A stretch of 6,936 nt of DNA from DASQHY01 sp035602605 (GCA_035602605.1 DATNLZ010000026.1:1-6936); one strand, 5' to 3'. Shown: positions 1 through 6,185, numbered from the stretch's first letter. The notes: generated by a model not told the origin, from the letters alone. A program made the numbers and translations.

Positions 1-1
1 A

Positions 2-163
2 GTGGATATTCCCGCGATTTTGGACATGCTGGAAGCCGGCGGCAACAAATTGGATGTCATGATTGAACAGGATCCGTCGGCCGACCAGCCGATATCGCCC
101 ACGCAATCGGCGGAGATTAGCAAAGTCTATCTCCAAAAGCTGGGCTATACCTTTCGTAGTTAA
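2..163 (+). CDS. C-terminal end of a sugar phosphate isomerase/epimerase-like TIM-barrel protein (5' partial)
   Basis: The frame is open from the window edge to a TAA at 161-163 and gives 53 residues, beginning VDIPAILDMLEAGG and ending in LQKLGYTFRS. The pattern of 'VD.PA.LD.L..GG', then 'IEQDPS', then a final helix with 'YL.KLG' is typical of the C-terminus of xylose-isomerase-like TIM-barrel proteins (sugar phosphate isomerase/epimerase, IolE-like family). In that family the Glu of the EQD motif lies on the last barrel strand near the metal/substrate site. The start and most of the barrel are outside the window, so the reaction cannot be assigned. It converges on the fused E1 gene with a 65-bp gap and may belong to the same sugar/sugar-acid cluster. 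A member of a related epimerase family is the main alternative. Confidence 0.68.
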   Translation: MDIPAILDMLEAGGNKLDVMIEQDPSADQPISPTQSAEISKVYLQKLGYTFRS

Positions 164-191
164 AGCCTGTGCGCAAGAGCTAGAGGCTGGA

Positions 192-210
192 AGAAAAGAC
201 AACATTTTCT
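192..210. terminator. Weak A/T hairpin between convergent genes, possible bidirectional terminator
   Basis: AGAAAA (192-197) and TTTTCT (205-210) form a 6-bp stem with a 7-nt loop in the 65-bp gap between two convergent genes. The stem is all A/T but for one pair and has no following T-run, so terminator activity is only suggested by position. Confidence 0.2.
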
Positions 211-228
211 GGCGCGATACCTGGCGCG

Positions 229-2259
229 TTATTTCACCACGGCCCGCACCGCGTCGGCGATGCGCTTAGCGTTGGGCAGAAGCTCTTGCGACAAGCTGGG
301 CGTGGCGGGGATGCGCACGTTCGGCGTGCCCACACGTTTAATTTTTAGCGGCGAGCCGTTTTCGCATAGCTCGTGCAAGCGCGCCACAATTTCCGCGCCA
401 AATCCTCCGGTCACATTTGCTTCGTGAGCGACCACGACTTTGCCGTTTGCGCGTGTCGCGGCGCTGCGAATGGCTTCTTCATCGAGTGGCGCGAGCCAAC
501 GCAGGTCAAGCACCCCCACTTGCAAACCTTCGCTCTCCAGTAGTTGGGCAGCTTCCAGGGCAACACGCACCATCGTCCCCCAGGTAATGATCACCGCATC
601 GGTGCCGGGTTTGCGCAACTCCGCTCCCCCGATGGGTTGAATCGTATCGGACGTCACCACCGGACCACTGGTCTGATACAGCGAACGCGCTTCAAAAATT
701 ATGCAAGGGTCGGGGTCCGCGACCGCCGCGCGCAGGATGCTGTATGCATCTTGCGGCGTGGCCGGTATGGCGATGCGCAATCCCGGGATGTGTGCCAGCA
801 AAGCTTCCAGGCTTTGCGAATGCTGCGCGCAGGAGCCTGGCGTAGCGCCCTGCTGCGTGCGCACCACGAGCGGAACGCCGCACCGTCCGCCGGTAATGTA
901 GCGAACATTGGCCGCTTGATTGATGATTTGATCCAGCGCCACCAGCATGAAGTCGGCCCACATGATTTCCACGATGGGCTTCATGCCGATCAGCGCCGCG
1001 CCAACGGCCGATCCGAGAATCGCGCTTTCCGCGATGGGCGTGTCGAAGACACGTTCCGCTCCATAAGTTTTTTGCAGGCCTCGCGAAGCGCCGAAAATTC
1101 CACCGGCATGGCCTACATCTTCGCCATACACCAATACTTCCGGGCGCGTTTGCAGCTCGCGCGACAATGCTTCATTGACCGCTTGCACGTAACTCATATT
1201 TTGCGGTTCTATATTTTCATTCGTTGGTTTTGCCGGTGTGGATGGACACGCTTGCGCATACATGTGCGCGTGCGCCGTGGAACTGTCCGGAGCGGGCGCG
1301 GCCAGTACGGTGGAAACGACTTTGTCCACTTCGGCTTTTACTTCGCGCGCGATGCGTTCGACACCTTCGCGGTCCAGGACGCCGGCTTCCACCAAGCGGT
1401 TGGACAGAAGCGCGATAGGGTCGCGCTCTGCCGCGGCCTGACGATCCTCCTTCGGACGGTAGTGCTCGATGTCGCGATTATAGTGTCCCCACAGCCGCGG
1501 CACGCGACACTCCACTACGGCCGGCCCTCCACCGTTTCTCACGCGCTCTGCTAAATGCTTTATGGTGTCACGCACCGCGATGGGTTCCGTGCCATCAATC
1601 GTTACCCCCGGAATGCCGTAGCCGCTGGCGCGCTGCGCCACGCGCGCCACTTTGAACGTTACCGTCGACTGCGTTAGTTCTGACCAGCCGTTGTTTTCGC
1701 AAATCACGATCACCGGAAGATTCAGCGCCGCGGCAAACGCCAACCCTTCGTGCGTCGCTCCTTGGTTAAATGCGCCCTCGCCCACGGATACAACCACCAC
1801 TTGGCCTTTGCCGGTTTTTTTGTTCGCCAGCGCCACGCCGCACGCGATGGGAATTCCCGCCCCTACGATGGAGTTCTCTCCGATGAAACGCGACCATGGT
1901 GCCATCATGTACGCGGAGCCGCCGCGTCCGCCATTGACGCCGATGCTGCGCTGGCAAATTTCGCCAAATACTTCGGTGGCAGAAATGCCCGATGCCAGCG
2001 CCCATCCGTGGCCGCGATAGGTAGCCACTAACTGATCGGTGTCCCTCAACCCAGCTACTGTACCGACCGGCACGGCTTCTTGCCCCGCGCAAAGGTGGAT
2101 GGAGCCAACCATGACCGCTGGTGTCGCTTGGCTCAGATCGAGCGAGTACTGCTCGATGTTTCTGATTTGCAGGATCTTCTTCAAGCAATCCAAAAGATAA
2201 GTTTTGTCCGCCTCGGAAGTTTCGCTGCGCGGCCGTGCGCCTGTATCAGTAGTTGTCAT
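229..2259 (-). CDS. Fused 2-oxoacid dehydrogenase E1 component (alpha and beta subunits in one chain), thiamine-diphosphate dependent
   Basis: A 676-residue protein combining both halves of an alpha2beta2-type E1, which performs the ThDP-dependent oxidative decarboxylation of a 2-oxo acid and passes the acyl group to a lipoyl E2. Residues about 15-330 are E1-alpha. The ThDP/Mg motif is GEG (160-162) plus ENN (188-190) followed by GW; GEG is the form in branched-chain E1-alpha, while pyruvate E1-alpha has GDG. YRGHG lies at about 81-85. After a Pro/Ala-rich linker (about 320-354), residues 355-676 are E1-beta, with GEDVG (about 379-383), FDTPIAE and the QHSQ histidine motif (about 479-482). 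An ATG at 2259 is preferred because GAGGA stands 9 nt upstream; a GTG at 2277 would add six residues. The gene lies 46 bp downstream of the enolase-superfamily gene on the same strand, probably an operon. No E2/E3 is in view, so it must borrow a core from elsewhere. Substrate (branched-chain, pyruvate, acetoin or other) is undetermined. Confidence 0.93.
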   Translation of the reverse strand: MTTTDTGARPRSETSEADKTYLLDCLKKILQIRNIEQYSLDLSQATPAVMVGSIHLCAGQEAVPVGTVAGLRDTDQLVATYRGHGWALASGISATEVFGEICQRSIGVNGGRGGSAYMMAPWSRFIGENSIVGAGIPIACGVALANKKTGKGQVVVVSVGEGAFNQGATHEGLAFAAALNLPVIVICENNGWSELTQSTVTFKVARVAQRASGYGIPGVTIDGTEPIAVRDTIKHLAERVRNGGGPAVVECRVPRLWGHYNRDIEHYRPKEDRQAAAERDPIALLSNRLVEAGVLDREGVERIAREVKAEVDKVVSTVLAAPAPDSSTAHAHMYAQACPSTPAKPTNENIEPQNMSYVQAVNEALSRELQTRPEVLVYGEDVGHAGGIFGASRGLQKTYGAERVFDTPIAESAILGSAVGAALIGMKPIVEIMWADFMLVALDQIINQAANVRYITGGRCGVPLVVRTQQGATPGSCAQHSQSLEALLAHIPGLRIAIPATPQDAYSILRAAVADPDPCIIFEARSLYQTSGPVVTSDTIQPIGGAELRKPGTDAVIITWGTMVRVALEAAQLLESEGLQVGVLDLRWLAPLDEEAIRSAATRANGKVVVAHEANVTGGFGAEIVARLHELCENGSPLKIKRVGTPNVRIPATPSLSQELLPNAKRIADAVRAVVK

Positions 2260-2268
2260 TGCCAATAT

Positions 2269-2273
2269 TCCTC
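2269..2273 (-). promoter_or_regulatory. Ribosome binding site deciding the E1 start
   Basis: GAGGA on the minus strand ends 9 nt before the ATG at 2259. It sits inside the frame if the GTG at 2277 were used, so it favours the ATG. Confidence 0.55.
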
Positions 2274-2305
2274 GCACTTGTGAATGAGGGGCATTTTTTC
2301 TTTAG

Positions 2306-3406
2306 TTATTTAGCCGGAACGTCGGCGGTGCGGCTGGCAGAGGCCTCAATGGCCGGCCAGTTCAGTGCAATTCCCACGCCCGGTTCCTCACTAACAATCA
2401 CGTGACCGTCCCGCACTTCTGGAAAGCGCAGTAGCAATTTTCCGACAGGATCCGCACCGGAGCCTTCCGGAATAAGTTCGACGCCTTCCACATTTGGAAA
2501 CGTACACGCAAGGTGCACATGGAGCGGCGCGAAAACGTGCGGTAGCACCGTTTTTCCCGCCCCGGCAGCAAGGTTGATGGCCTCGATCGCCCCGGTTATC
2601 CCGCCACAGGTCGTAGCATCCACGCGCAGAATGTCTACGGCATGGACCATATCCGACATGGCGCCCGCGCCAAACACGTCTTCGCCGGCTGCAATGGGAG
2701 TTTTCAATTGCCGTTGTAACTCGCGAGTCAGTTTGGAGTCCCACGCCGAAAATGGATCTTCTAAAAAATTCAATCCGAGGCCGTCAAGTTCCCGGCACAA
2801 ACGCTTGGCCTCCGTCAAAGTCCGCCAACTCCAATGGGCGTCCGCGGCAACTTGGCCGGGAAGTTTTGCGGTAACCGCGGATATGTACTTTCGATCAAAA
2901 ACCGGATCGTCGCCGCGGAGCATAATCTTCATCCGGCGAAAACCATTGGCCGCCAGAAGACCAACCTCGTCGCAGACATCCGAGATGGAGCGGCGATCCA
3001 TGTAGTAGCCAGCCACCACTGTTGCTTCCACGTTTTTTCGCAAACCACCCAAAAGTTGGTACAGCGGCTGGCCGGCGTTTTTGGCAGTGATGTCCCACAG
3101 CGCGATGTCCACCAGGCTCAATCCGCGCGTCAGTGCGGCGCGCCCCGGAACGTTCGCTTGCTCCAGATTGAAAGTCAGCTGACGCCGAAGAGTGGCGTTC
3201 CCGCCGATGATCTTGCGAGCCATGGACTGCATGGTTTCAAAGAGCGGAGTCCCACGCGGATAACCGATGGCCTCTCCGAATACTCCGGCGTCCGTCCAGA
3301 TGCGCACCGCAATGTAATCGCGCGTTTGTATTTCTATGGGGCCGAGGCGCAGGGTATGCGGCAGCGGCAGCGGGCATTCAGCGATTTGTATGCGCGATAT
3401 TTTCAT
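2306..3406 (-). CDS. Mandelate racemase/muconate lactonizing enzyme family protein (enolase superfamily, MR-type, probable acid-sugar dehydratase)
   Basis: A 366-residue protein of normal length for the family. An N-terminal capping domain (about 1-120) precedes the modified TIM barrel. Predicted Mg ligands lie in order: D189 (AADAHW, strand 3), E216 (FLEDPF, strand 4) and E242 (AAGED, strand 5). D263 (RVDATTCGG, strand 6) and H290 (LPHVF, strand 7) match the His-Asp dyad of mandelate racemase-type enzymes; true muconate cycloisomerases have a Lys on strand 6. At the strand-2 KxK position only K160 is present (MKIM; the second Lys is replaced by M162). Most such enzymes remove an alpha proton from a hydroxy acid and lose water to give a 2-keto-3-deoxy acid; exact substrate unknown. 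I chose the ATG at 3406 because the frame beyond it runs antisense through the VOC gene; an in-frame ATG at 3424 would add six residues. It is first in a likely operon with E1. Confidence 0.88.
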   Translation of the reverse strand: MKISRIQIAECPLPLPHTLRLGPIEIQTRDYIAVRIWTDAGVFGEAIGYPRGTPLFETMQSMARKIIGGNATLRRQLTFNLEQANVPGRAALTRGLSLVDIALWDITAKNAGQPLYQLLGGLRKNVEATVVAGYYMDRRSISDVCDEVGLLAANGFRRMKIMLRGDDPVFDRKYISAVTAKLPGQVAADAHWSWRTLTEAKRLCRELDGLGLNFLEDPFSAWDSKLTRELQRQLKTPIAAGEDVFGAGAMSDMVHAVDILRVDATTCGGITGAIEAINLAAGAGKTVLPHVFAPLHVHLACTFPNVEGVELIPEGSGADPVGKLLLRFPEVRDGHVIVSEEPGVGIALNWPAIEASASRTADVPAK

Positions 3407-3601
3407 TTGTTCCAGATCCCGCATTTTGCCCGGAAGATAGATAGCGCCCAGAATTAGCCTTCCAGCCTCATGTAATATAGCAGAATCATTTTGTGATGAA
3501 TGAGAATCCGGTGCCGCGAATCTCGCTAAGTCAGACGGTGGATGCTGGTTAGCTAACATCCGCATTAGCTCGGATTTATTCCCATCGGATCGGAGCTGCA
3601 C
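3407..3601. promoter_or_regulatory. Divergent intergenic control region with TTAGC boxes and a 10-bp palindrome
   Basis: This 195-bp gap separates the minus-strand operon from the + strand VOC gene and must hold promoters for both. It contains a perfect palindrome GTTAGCTAAC (3548-3557). The pentamer TTAGC recurs at 3454-3458, 3565-3569 and, on the other strand, 3525-3529, which would fit an operator for a shared regulator. On the minus strand TATATT (about 3475-3480) could be a -10 box for the operon, but I see no convincing -35. No regulator gene is present in the window. The assignment is mainly positional. Confidence 0.3.
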
Positions 3602-4159
3602 ATGTCTCCCATTGAAAATAGGTCTTTGGCCAAAGGATTGCCAGGCTTGCGCGGAACCGAGCATGTCGGGTTTACCGTGCCGGATATCGAAGAAGCCACC
3701 TCTTTCTTCGTGGATGTTATCGGCTGCGAATATTTTTTTGAACTGGGTCCCTTTGCCGCGGGCGACGATTGGATGCAAACGCACCTGAATGTTCACCCCC
3801 GAGCCGTGGCGCGTAAATTGCGTTTTTTCCGCTGCCAGAACGGACCGAACTTCGAGATTTTCGAGTATGAAGCCCCGGATCAAAACATAACGCCTCCCAA
3901 AAACAGCGACGTTGGGGGCCACCATTTAGCTTTTTATGTAGATGATCTCGATGCTGCGATTTCTTATCTTCGCGCGCAAGGCGTGCGAATCATGGGTACT
4001 CCAACACTAAGAACGACGGGGCCAAACGCCGGACAAAACTGGATTTACTTTCTTTCTCCTTGGGGCATGCAGTTTGAGTTGGTGAGTTATCCGCACGGCA
4101 AAGGTTACGAACGAACCACCGCCTCGCGGATGTGGCATCCGGGCAAGCCCGGGCTCTAG
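3602..4159 (+). CDS. VOC family metalloprotein (glyoxalase/bleomycin-resistance/extradiol dioxygenase superfamily)
   Basis: A 185-residue protein with two beta-alpha-beta-beta-beta modules, the size of a single-chain two-module VOC protein. The four expected metal ligands are visible: H21 (TEHVGFTVPD), E85 (FEIFEY), H108 (GGHHLAFYVDD) and E159 (MQFELVSYP). The conserved WGMQFELV strand and the 'HL.FYVDDLDAA..YL...GV' segment are characteristic. The start is well supported by GGAG ending 6 nt before the ATG. Family members include glyoxalases, epimerases, fosfomycin/bleomycin resistance proteins and ring-cleaving dioxygenases, and the sequence alone does not choose among them. Its divergent position beside a sugar-acid-type dehydratase operon suggests a catabolic isomerase, lyase or dioxygenase rather than resistance. 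It probably acts in the cytoplasm, since no signal peptide is seen. Confidence 0.85.
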   Translation: MSPIENRSLAKGLPGLRGTEHVGFTVPDIEEATSFFVDVIGCEYFFELGPFAAGDDWMQTHLNVHPRAVARKLRFFRCQNGPNFEIFEYEAPDQNITPPKNSDVGGHHLAFYVDDLDAAISYLRAQGVRIMGTPTLRTTGPNAGQNWIYFLSPWGMQFELVSYPHGKGYERTTASRMWHPGKPGL

Positions 4160-4202
4160 CCCCAGGGTTAAAAGGCCAGCTTCGATAATTTCTGGCGTGG
4201 AG

Positions 4203-4237
4203 ATCCTTCAGCTATCCTCATCGGATAGCTGAAGGAT
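4203..4237. repeat. Perfect 35-bp palindrome (15-bp arms, 5-nt loop)
   Basis: The left arm ATCCTTCAGCTATCC (4203-4217) is exactly reverse-complementary to 4223-4237, with TCATC between them. It begins 43 bp after the VOC stop codon. A T-rich run (TACTTTTTTG, about 4245-4254) follows eight bases after the stem, too far for a classical intrinsic terminator, although a role in ending VOC transcription is possible. Its outer sequence, AGATCCTTC...GAAGGATGAC, resembles dispersed palindromic repeats I remember from Acidobacteria genomes. A regulatory site for the sigma-54 promoter 42 bp downstream is another possibility. Confidence 0.8.
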
Positions 4238-4278
4238 GACGACTTACTTTTTTGACAAAACCAGCGGCCTGCTAGGCA

Positions 4279-4294
4279 TGGCACAGTAATTGCA
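4279..4294 (+). promoter_or_regulatory. Sigma-54 (-24/-12) promoter
   Basis: TGGCAC, five bases, then TTGCA match the RpoN consensus. The invariant GG (4280-4281) and GC (4292-4293) are separated by exactly 10 bp, the required spacing. By simple base counting an 11-base match of this kind is not expected by chance in about 7 kb. Transcription would start near 4305 and run right. The only intact gene immediately downstream is on the opposite strand, so the promoter is either orphaned by rearrangement, makes an antisense RNA, or once drove the broken dehydrogenase gene that begins about 450 bp further on. Confidence 0.6.
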
Positions 4295-4317
4295 CTTCAC
4301 GTTGTCCAGGCAGCCTG

Positions 4318-4608
4318 CTAGAGGTCTAATTCTCGTTTGGGATCGTTGGGATGCGAAGCCAGCGGATGAATGGTGATGGTGAGATAAGGAAACAGCGGTA
4401 AAGTCGCCAGCGCTTTGTGGAGTTCGTCAGACGTGGCCGCGGTCCAGATGCCCCAGTTAGCGCGGCGTCCCGGTATGCGCCATAGGCGGCGAAGAACGCC
4501 ACGCGCGCCGAGTTGGCGCGCGCACTCGGCTTCTTGATTCCGTAGAGCGCTCTCCTGTTCCTCGGTCCCAAGATCGCCGGATATTTCCATGTGAACGAGA
4601 AAATCCAT
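4318..4608 (-). CDS. Muconolactone delta-isomerase family protein
   Basis: A 96-residue protein, the usual size of this small ferredoxin-like alpha/beta family, whose type member (CatC) isomerises muconolactone to 3-oxoadipate enol-lactone in the catechol branch of the beta-ketoadipate pathway. Family marks are the N-terminal strand MDFLVHMEI, LWRIPGR (about 42-48), the DELH helix (61-64), the LPLFPY motif (70-75) and a final HPLA.HP. The ATG at 4608 is preferred over an upstream ATG because GGAGGA lies 8 nt before it. No muconate cycloisomerase, catechol dioxygenase or enol-lactone hydrolase is nearby, and the enolase-superfamily gene in this window is not of the MLE subtype. The family also has many stand-alone members of unknown role, so I do not assign catC. 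It converges with the VOC gene; upstream the DNA looks rearranged. Confidence 0.82.
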   Translation of the reverse strand: MDFLVHMEISGDLGTEEQESALRNQEAECARQLGARGVLRRLWRIPGRRANWGIWTAATSDELHKALATLPLFPYLTITIHPLASHPNDPKRELDL

Positions 4609-4616
4609 TTGCAAAA

Positions 4617-4622
4617 TCCTCC
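4617..4622 (-). promoter_or_regulatory. Strong ribosome binding site of the muconolactone-isomerase-like gene
   Basis: GGAGGA on the minus strand, 8 nt before the ATG at 4608. It decides against the in-frame ATG at 4626, which lies upstream of this site. Confidence 0.65.
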
Positions 4623-4754
4623 GCAATAAAATGACCGAGCTCGGGCGCTAGGTTGCGGTCTTCATATGAGCGAAGCGCCGCCACACGGCGTACACGGGAC
4701 TCCAAGAAGCACGATAATCAAGCCGGGCCAAGTGTATTCTGGTTTGTATTGTAG

Positions 4755-5033
4755 CAATTGAATTTCGATGAAGTGGCGCACGCAGGCGGAAAGGATCCCT
4801 ACGAGCTTAGGCGCACGCTGCTGGCGAATCAGCCCCGGATGCGAGCGGTTCTCGAGCTTGTGGCGCAGAAAGCGAATTGGGGATCGAAGCTGCCTCCGGG
4901 CGTCGGGCGCGGCATCGCTACGCACTTCTCTTTCGATAGCTATGTAGCGCAAGTCGTCGAAGCGTCCGTGGGAAAAGATGGTGCGGTGCGCGTGCATCGC
5001 GTCGTTTGCGCCGTCGATTGCGGGACAGTCATT
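4755..5033 (+). pseudogene. Internal fragment of a molybdopterin-binding dehydrogenase large subunit (IorB/aldehyde oxidase type)
   Basis: About 93 codons read QLNFDEVAHAGGKDPYELRR, then a helix 'RM.AVLELVA.KA.WG', then 'PPG.GRGIA.H.SF.SYVAQV.E.SV..DG.VRVHRVVCAVDCGTVI'. This is the characteristic stretch near the C-terminus of xanthine-dehydrogenase-family large subunits of the isoquinoline 1-oxidoreductase beta type, normally over 700 residues. A TAG lies directly upstream in frame (4752-4754) and nothing recognisable precedes it in 4609-4754, so the 5' part is missing. The homology stops at about 5033, where the family normally continues with Asn-Pro and an 'EGG..(F/Y)GLS.A' segment. The open frame beyond 5033 is antisense to the transposase and is not protein homology. 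The fragment cannot bind cofactor or catalyse by itself. Confidence 0.8.
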
Positions 5034-6135
5034 TCAGGCTCAGACAACCACCCCGAAGGGGTGGCCGGTGCTGATATAGGCCTCGACAGTGAGGTTGCCA
5101 TCGAAAGGAGCGGAGGTTTGCGACTGGTTGTGACACGGGCGTGTCGGGCGTTCGCCCTTCCCGTGAAGTGTGCGTGCGATGGTTGTTGAAGTAGGTCCTG
5201 AAATCGAGCAGCTTGTTTTCGAGGTCTGCCGTCGTCCAGAACAAGGTGCGATCCAAATACTCGCGCCGAATGGTGCCGATTAGCCTTTCCACGAACGGAT
5301 GAGACAGGGGAACGTAGGGGACGGTCTTGATTTCCGTCACTTCAAGTACACGCAGATTGGCTTGCCATTGGTGGAACCTATAGAGCGGATCGTGGTCGGA
5401 GCTGAGGTACTTCGGCATCCAGCATTGCCATCGAATGGCGCGGTTGAACATCCGACAAAGTGCTATCCCATCGACGGTTCCCGCTTGTACGCCGAAGCCA
5501 ATGATGCGGCGCGTGTATTGATCCATGACCACCAGGACCCAGTGGGTCCGCAAGGTTGCCGACTCGCACCTGAACAGATCCACACTCCAGAGGCTGTCCT
5601 TCATGTGGCCCAGGAAAGTCAGCCAGGAGGGACCACCGGAGTCCTGTCCCGGGCGATGGTGATTGGCAAGAATCCTTCGAACCATGTCTTTGTCGATTTG
5701 AATGTTGAATGCTAACGCGATCTGTTGCGCGATTCGCGGACAGCCCCAGTGGGGATTACGTTGCTTCATTTCCATGACCGCATGGATGAGTTCTGCGCTC
5801 GGGCCTTTCGGGCCGGGCTTCCCACGCCCTTTCGGGGAGAACAGCATGCGATACTTTTGTTTGCTCAAGGCTTTTTGCACGTATAGCAGTGTCGAGGGCT
5901 TCAGTACGATTGCGGAACGGAGTAGACGAGTTGGACGCATCAAAAGCGCCATCAAGCCGGCGAGGATTCGGTCCGACGCGCGTAGATTCGGCGATCGCTG
6001 CCGGGAGCGATTCACGATCAGGAGCTGGTGCTTGAGGAGAAGCGACTCCGCAACTAGGGAACGGACGCCGCCAGGTCCGAGCAACCGGGCCAGGGTGGCG
6101 ATGAAATGGATGAAAAGGACGACCAGGGTGCGCAT
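5029..6135 (-). CDS. Integrase-core (rve) DDE transposase, IS3/IS481-like
   Basis: A 368-residue protein. The N-terminal 160 residues are basic and helical, with 'LLLKHQLLI.NRSR.R.P' and 'NPHWGCPRIAQQI' resembling the DNA-binding part of IS3-type transposases. The catalytic core has D186 (SVDLFRCE), D247 (LSSDHDP) and E283 (HPFVERLIG), with 35 residues between the last two as in the IS3/IS481 group. The following 'RREYLD...F...DL..KL..F..YFN.HRTH' segment is typical. The start is supported by AGGA 10 nt before the ATG. The frame looks intact and all three acidic residues are present. The stop codon (5029-5031) falls at the junction with the broken dehydrogenase gene, so the last residues after about 355 may be read from the very end of the element. 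Confidence 0.9.
   Translation of the reverse strand: MRTLVVLFIHFIATLARLLGPGGVRSLVAESLLLKHQLLIVNRSRQRSPNLRASDRILAGLMALLMRPTRLLRSAIVLKPSTLLYVQKALSKQKYRMLFSPKGRGKPGPKGPSAELIHAVMEMKQRNPHWGCPRIAQQIALAFNIQIDKDMVRRILANHHRPGQDSGGPSWLTFLGHMKDSLWSVDLFRCESATLRTHWVLVVMDQYTRRIIGFGVQAGTVDGIALCRMFNRAIRWQCWMPKYLSSDHDPLYRFHQWQANLRVLEVTEIKTVPYVPLSHPFVERLIGTIRREYLDRTLFWTTADLENKLLDFRTYFNNHRTHTSREGRTPDTPVSQPVANLRSFRWQPHCRGLYQHRPPLRGGCLSLK
5048..5064 (-). terminator. GC-rich hairpin at the 3' end of the transposase gene
   Basis: On the minus strand CCACCCC TTC GGGGTGG forms a perfect 7-bp stem with a 3-nt loop inside the last codons of the transposase, followed by TTGTCT. It could end transcription or block read-through into the element, but the T-run is poor. 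Confidence 0.4.
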
Positions 6136-6185
6136 CGCAGAATCGTCCTATAAGAGTGAATGTCAAGAGAAAAATCTCCCCCGTT

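Larger units (their letters stand above)
5028..6164. mobile_element. Insertion sequence carrying a DD(35)E integrase-core transposase (ends approximate)
   Basis: The element consists of one transposase gene with short flanks, about 1.1 kb, which is normal for a single-gene IS. The left end must be close to 5033, where dehydrogenase homology stops. A poor inverted match between GTCATTTCAGGCTC (5028-5041) and GACATTCACTC (complement of 6154-6164) is my only clue for terminal repeats. No target duplication or continuation of the interrupted gene is visible to the right, so the right end may have been rearranged. Confidence 0.6.

Noticed and set aside
544..1554. A 336-codon open frame on the + strand
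   Set aside because: It is entirely antisense to the fused E1 gene, whose protein has clear family motifs, and its translation has low-complexity Arg/His-rich content with no recognisable domain.
2306..3406. Muconate cycloisomerase (catB) because a muconolactone-isomerase-like gene is nearby
   Set aside because: Strand 6 carries D263 in RVDATTCGG rather than the catalytic Lys of MLE enzymes, and H290 is present, both marks of the mandelate racemase type.
3407..3925. N-terminal extension of the enolase-superfamily gene, whose frame stays open to 3925
   Set aside because: The extension is antisense to the well-supported VOC gene and shows no domain; the family's usual N-terminus starts at the ATG at 3406.
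4252..4257. TTGACA as a -35 box of a sigma-70 promoter
   Set aside because: No acceptable -10 hexamer lies 16-18 bp downstream; the sigma-54 match close by explains promoter function better.
5034..5189. Continuation of the dehydrogenase frame to a stop at about 5189
   Set aside because: The codons are antisense to the transposase C-terminus and no longer match the dehydrogenase family, so this is a chance open frame.
5299..5715. A 138-codon + strand frame in the insertion sequence
   Set aside because: It is antisense to the catalytic core of the DD(35)E transposase and has no recognisable protein features.
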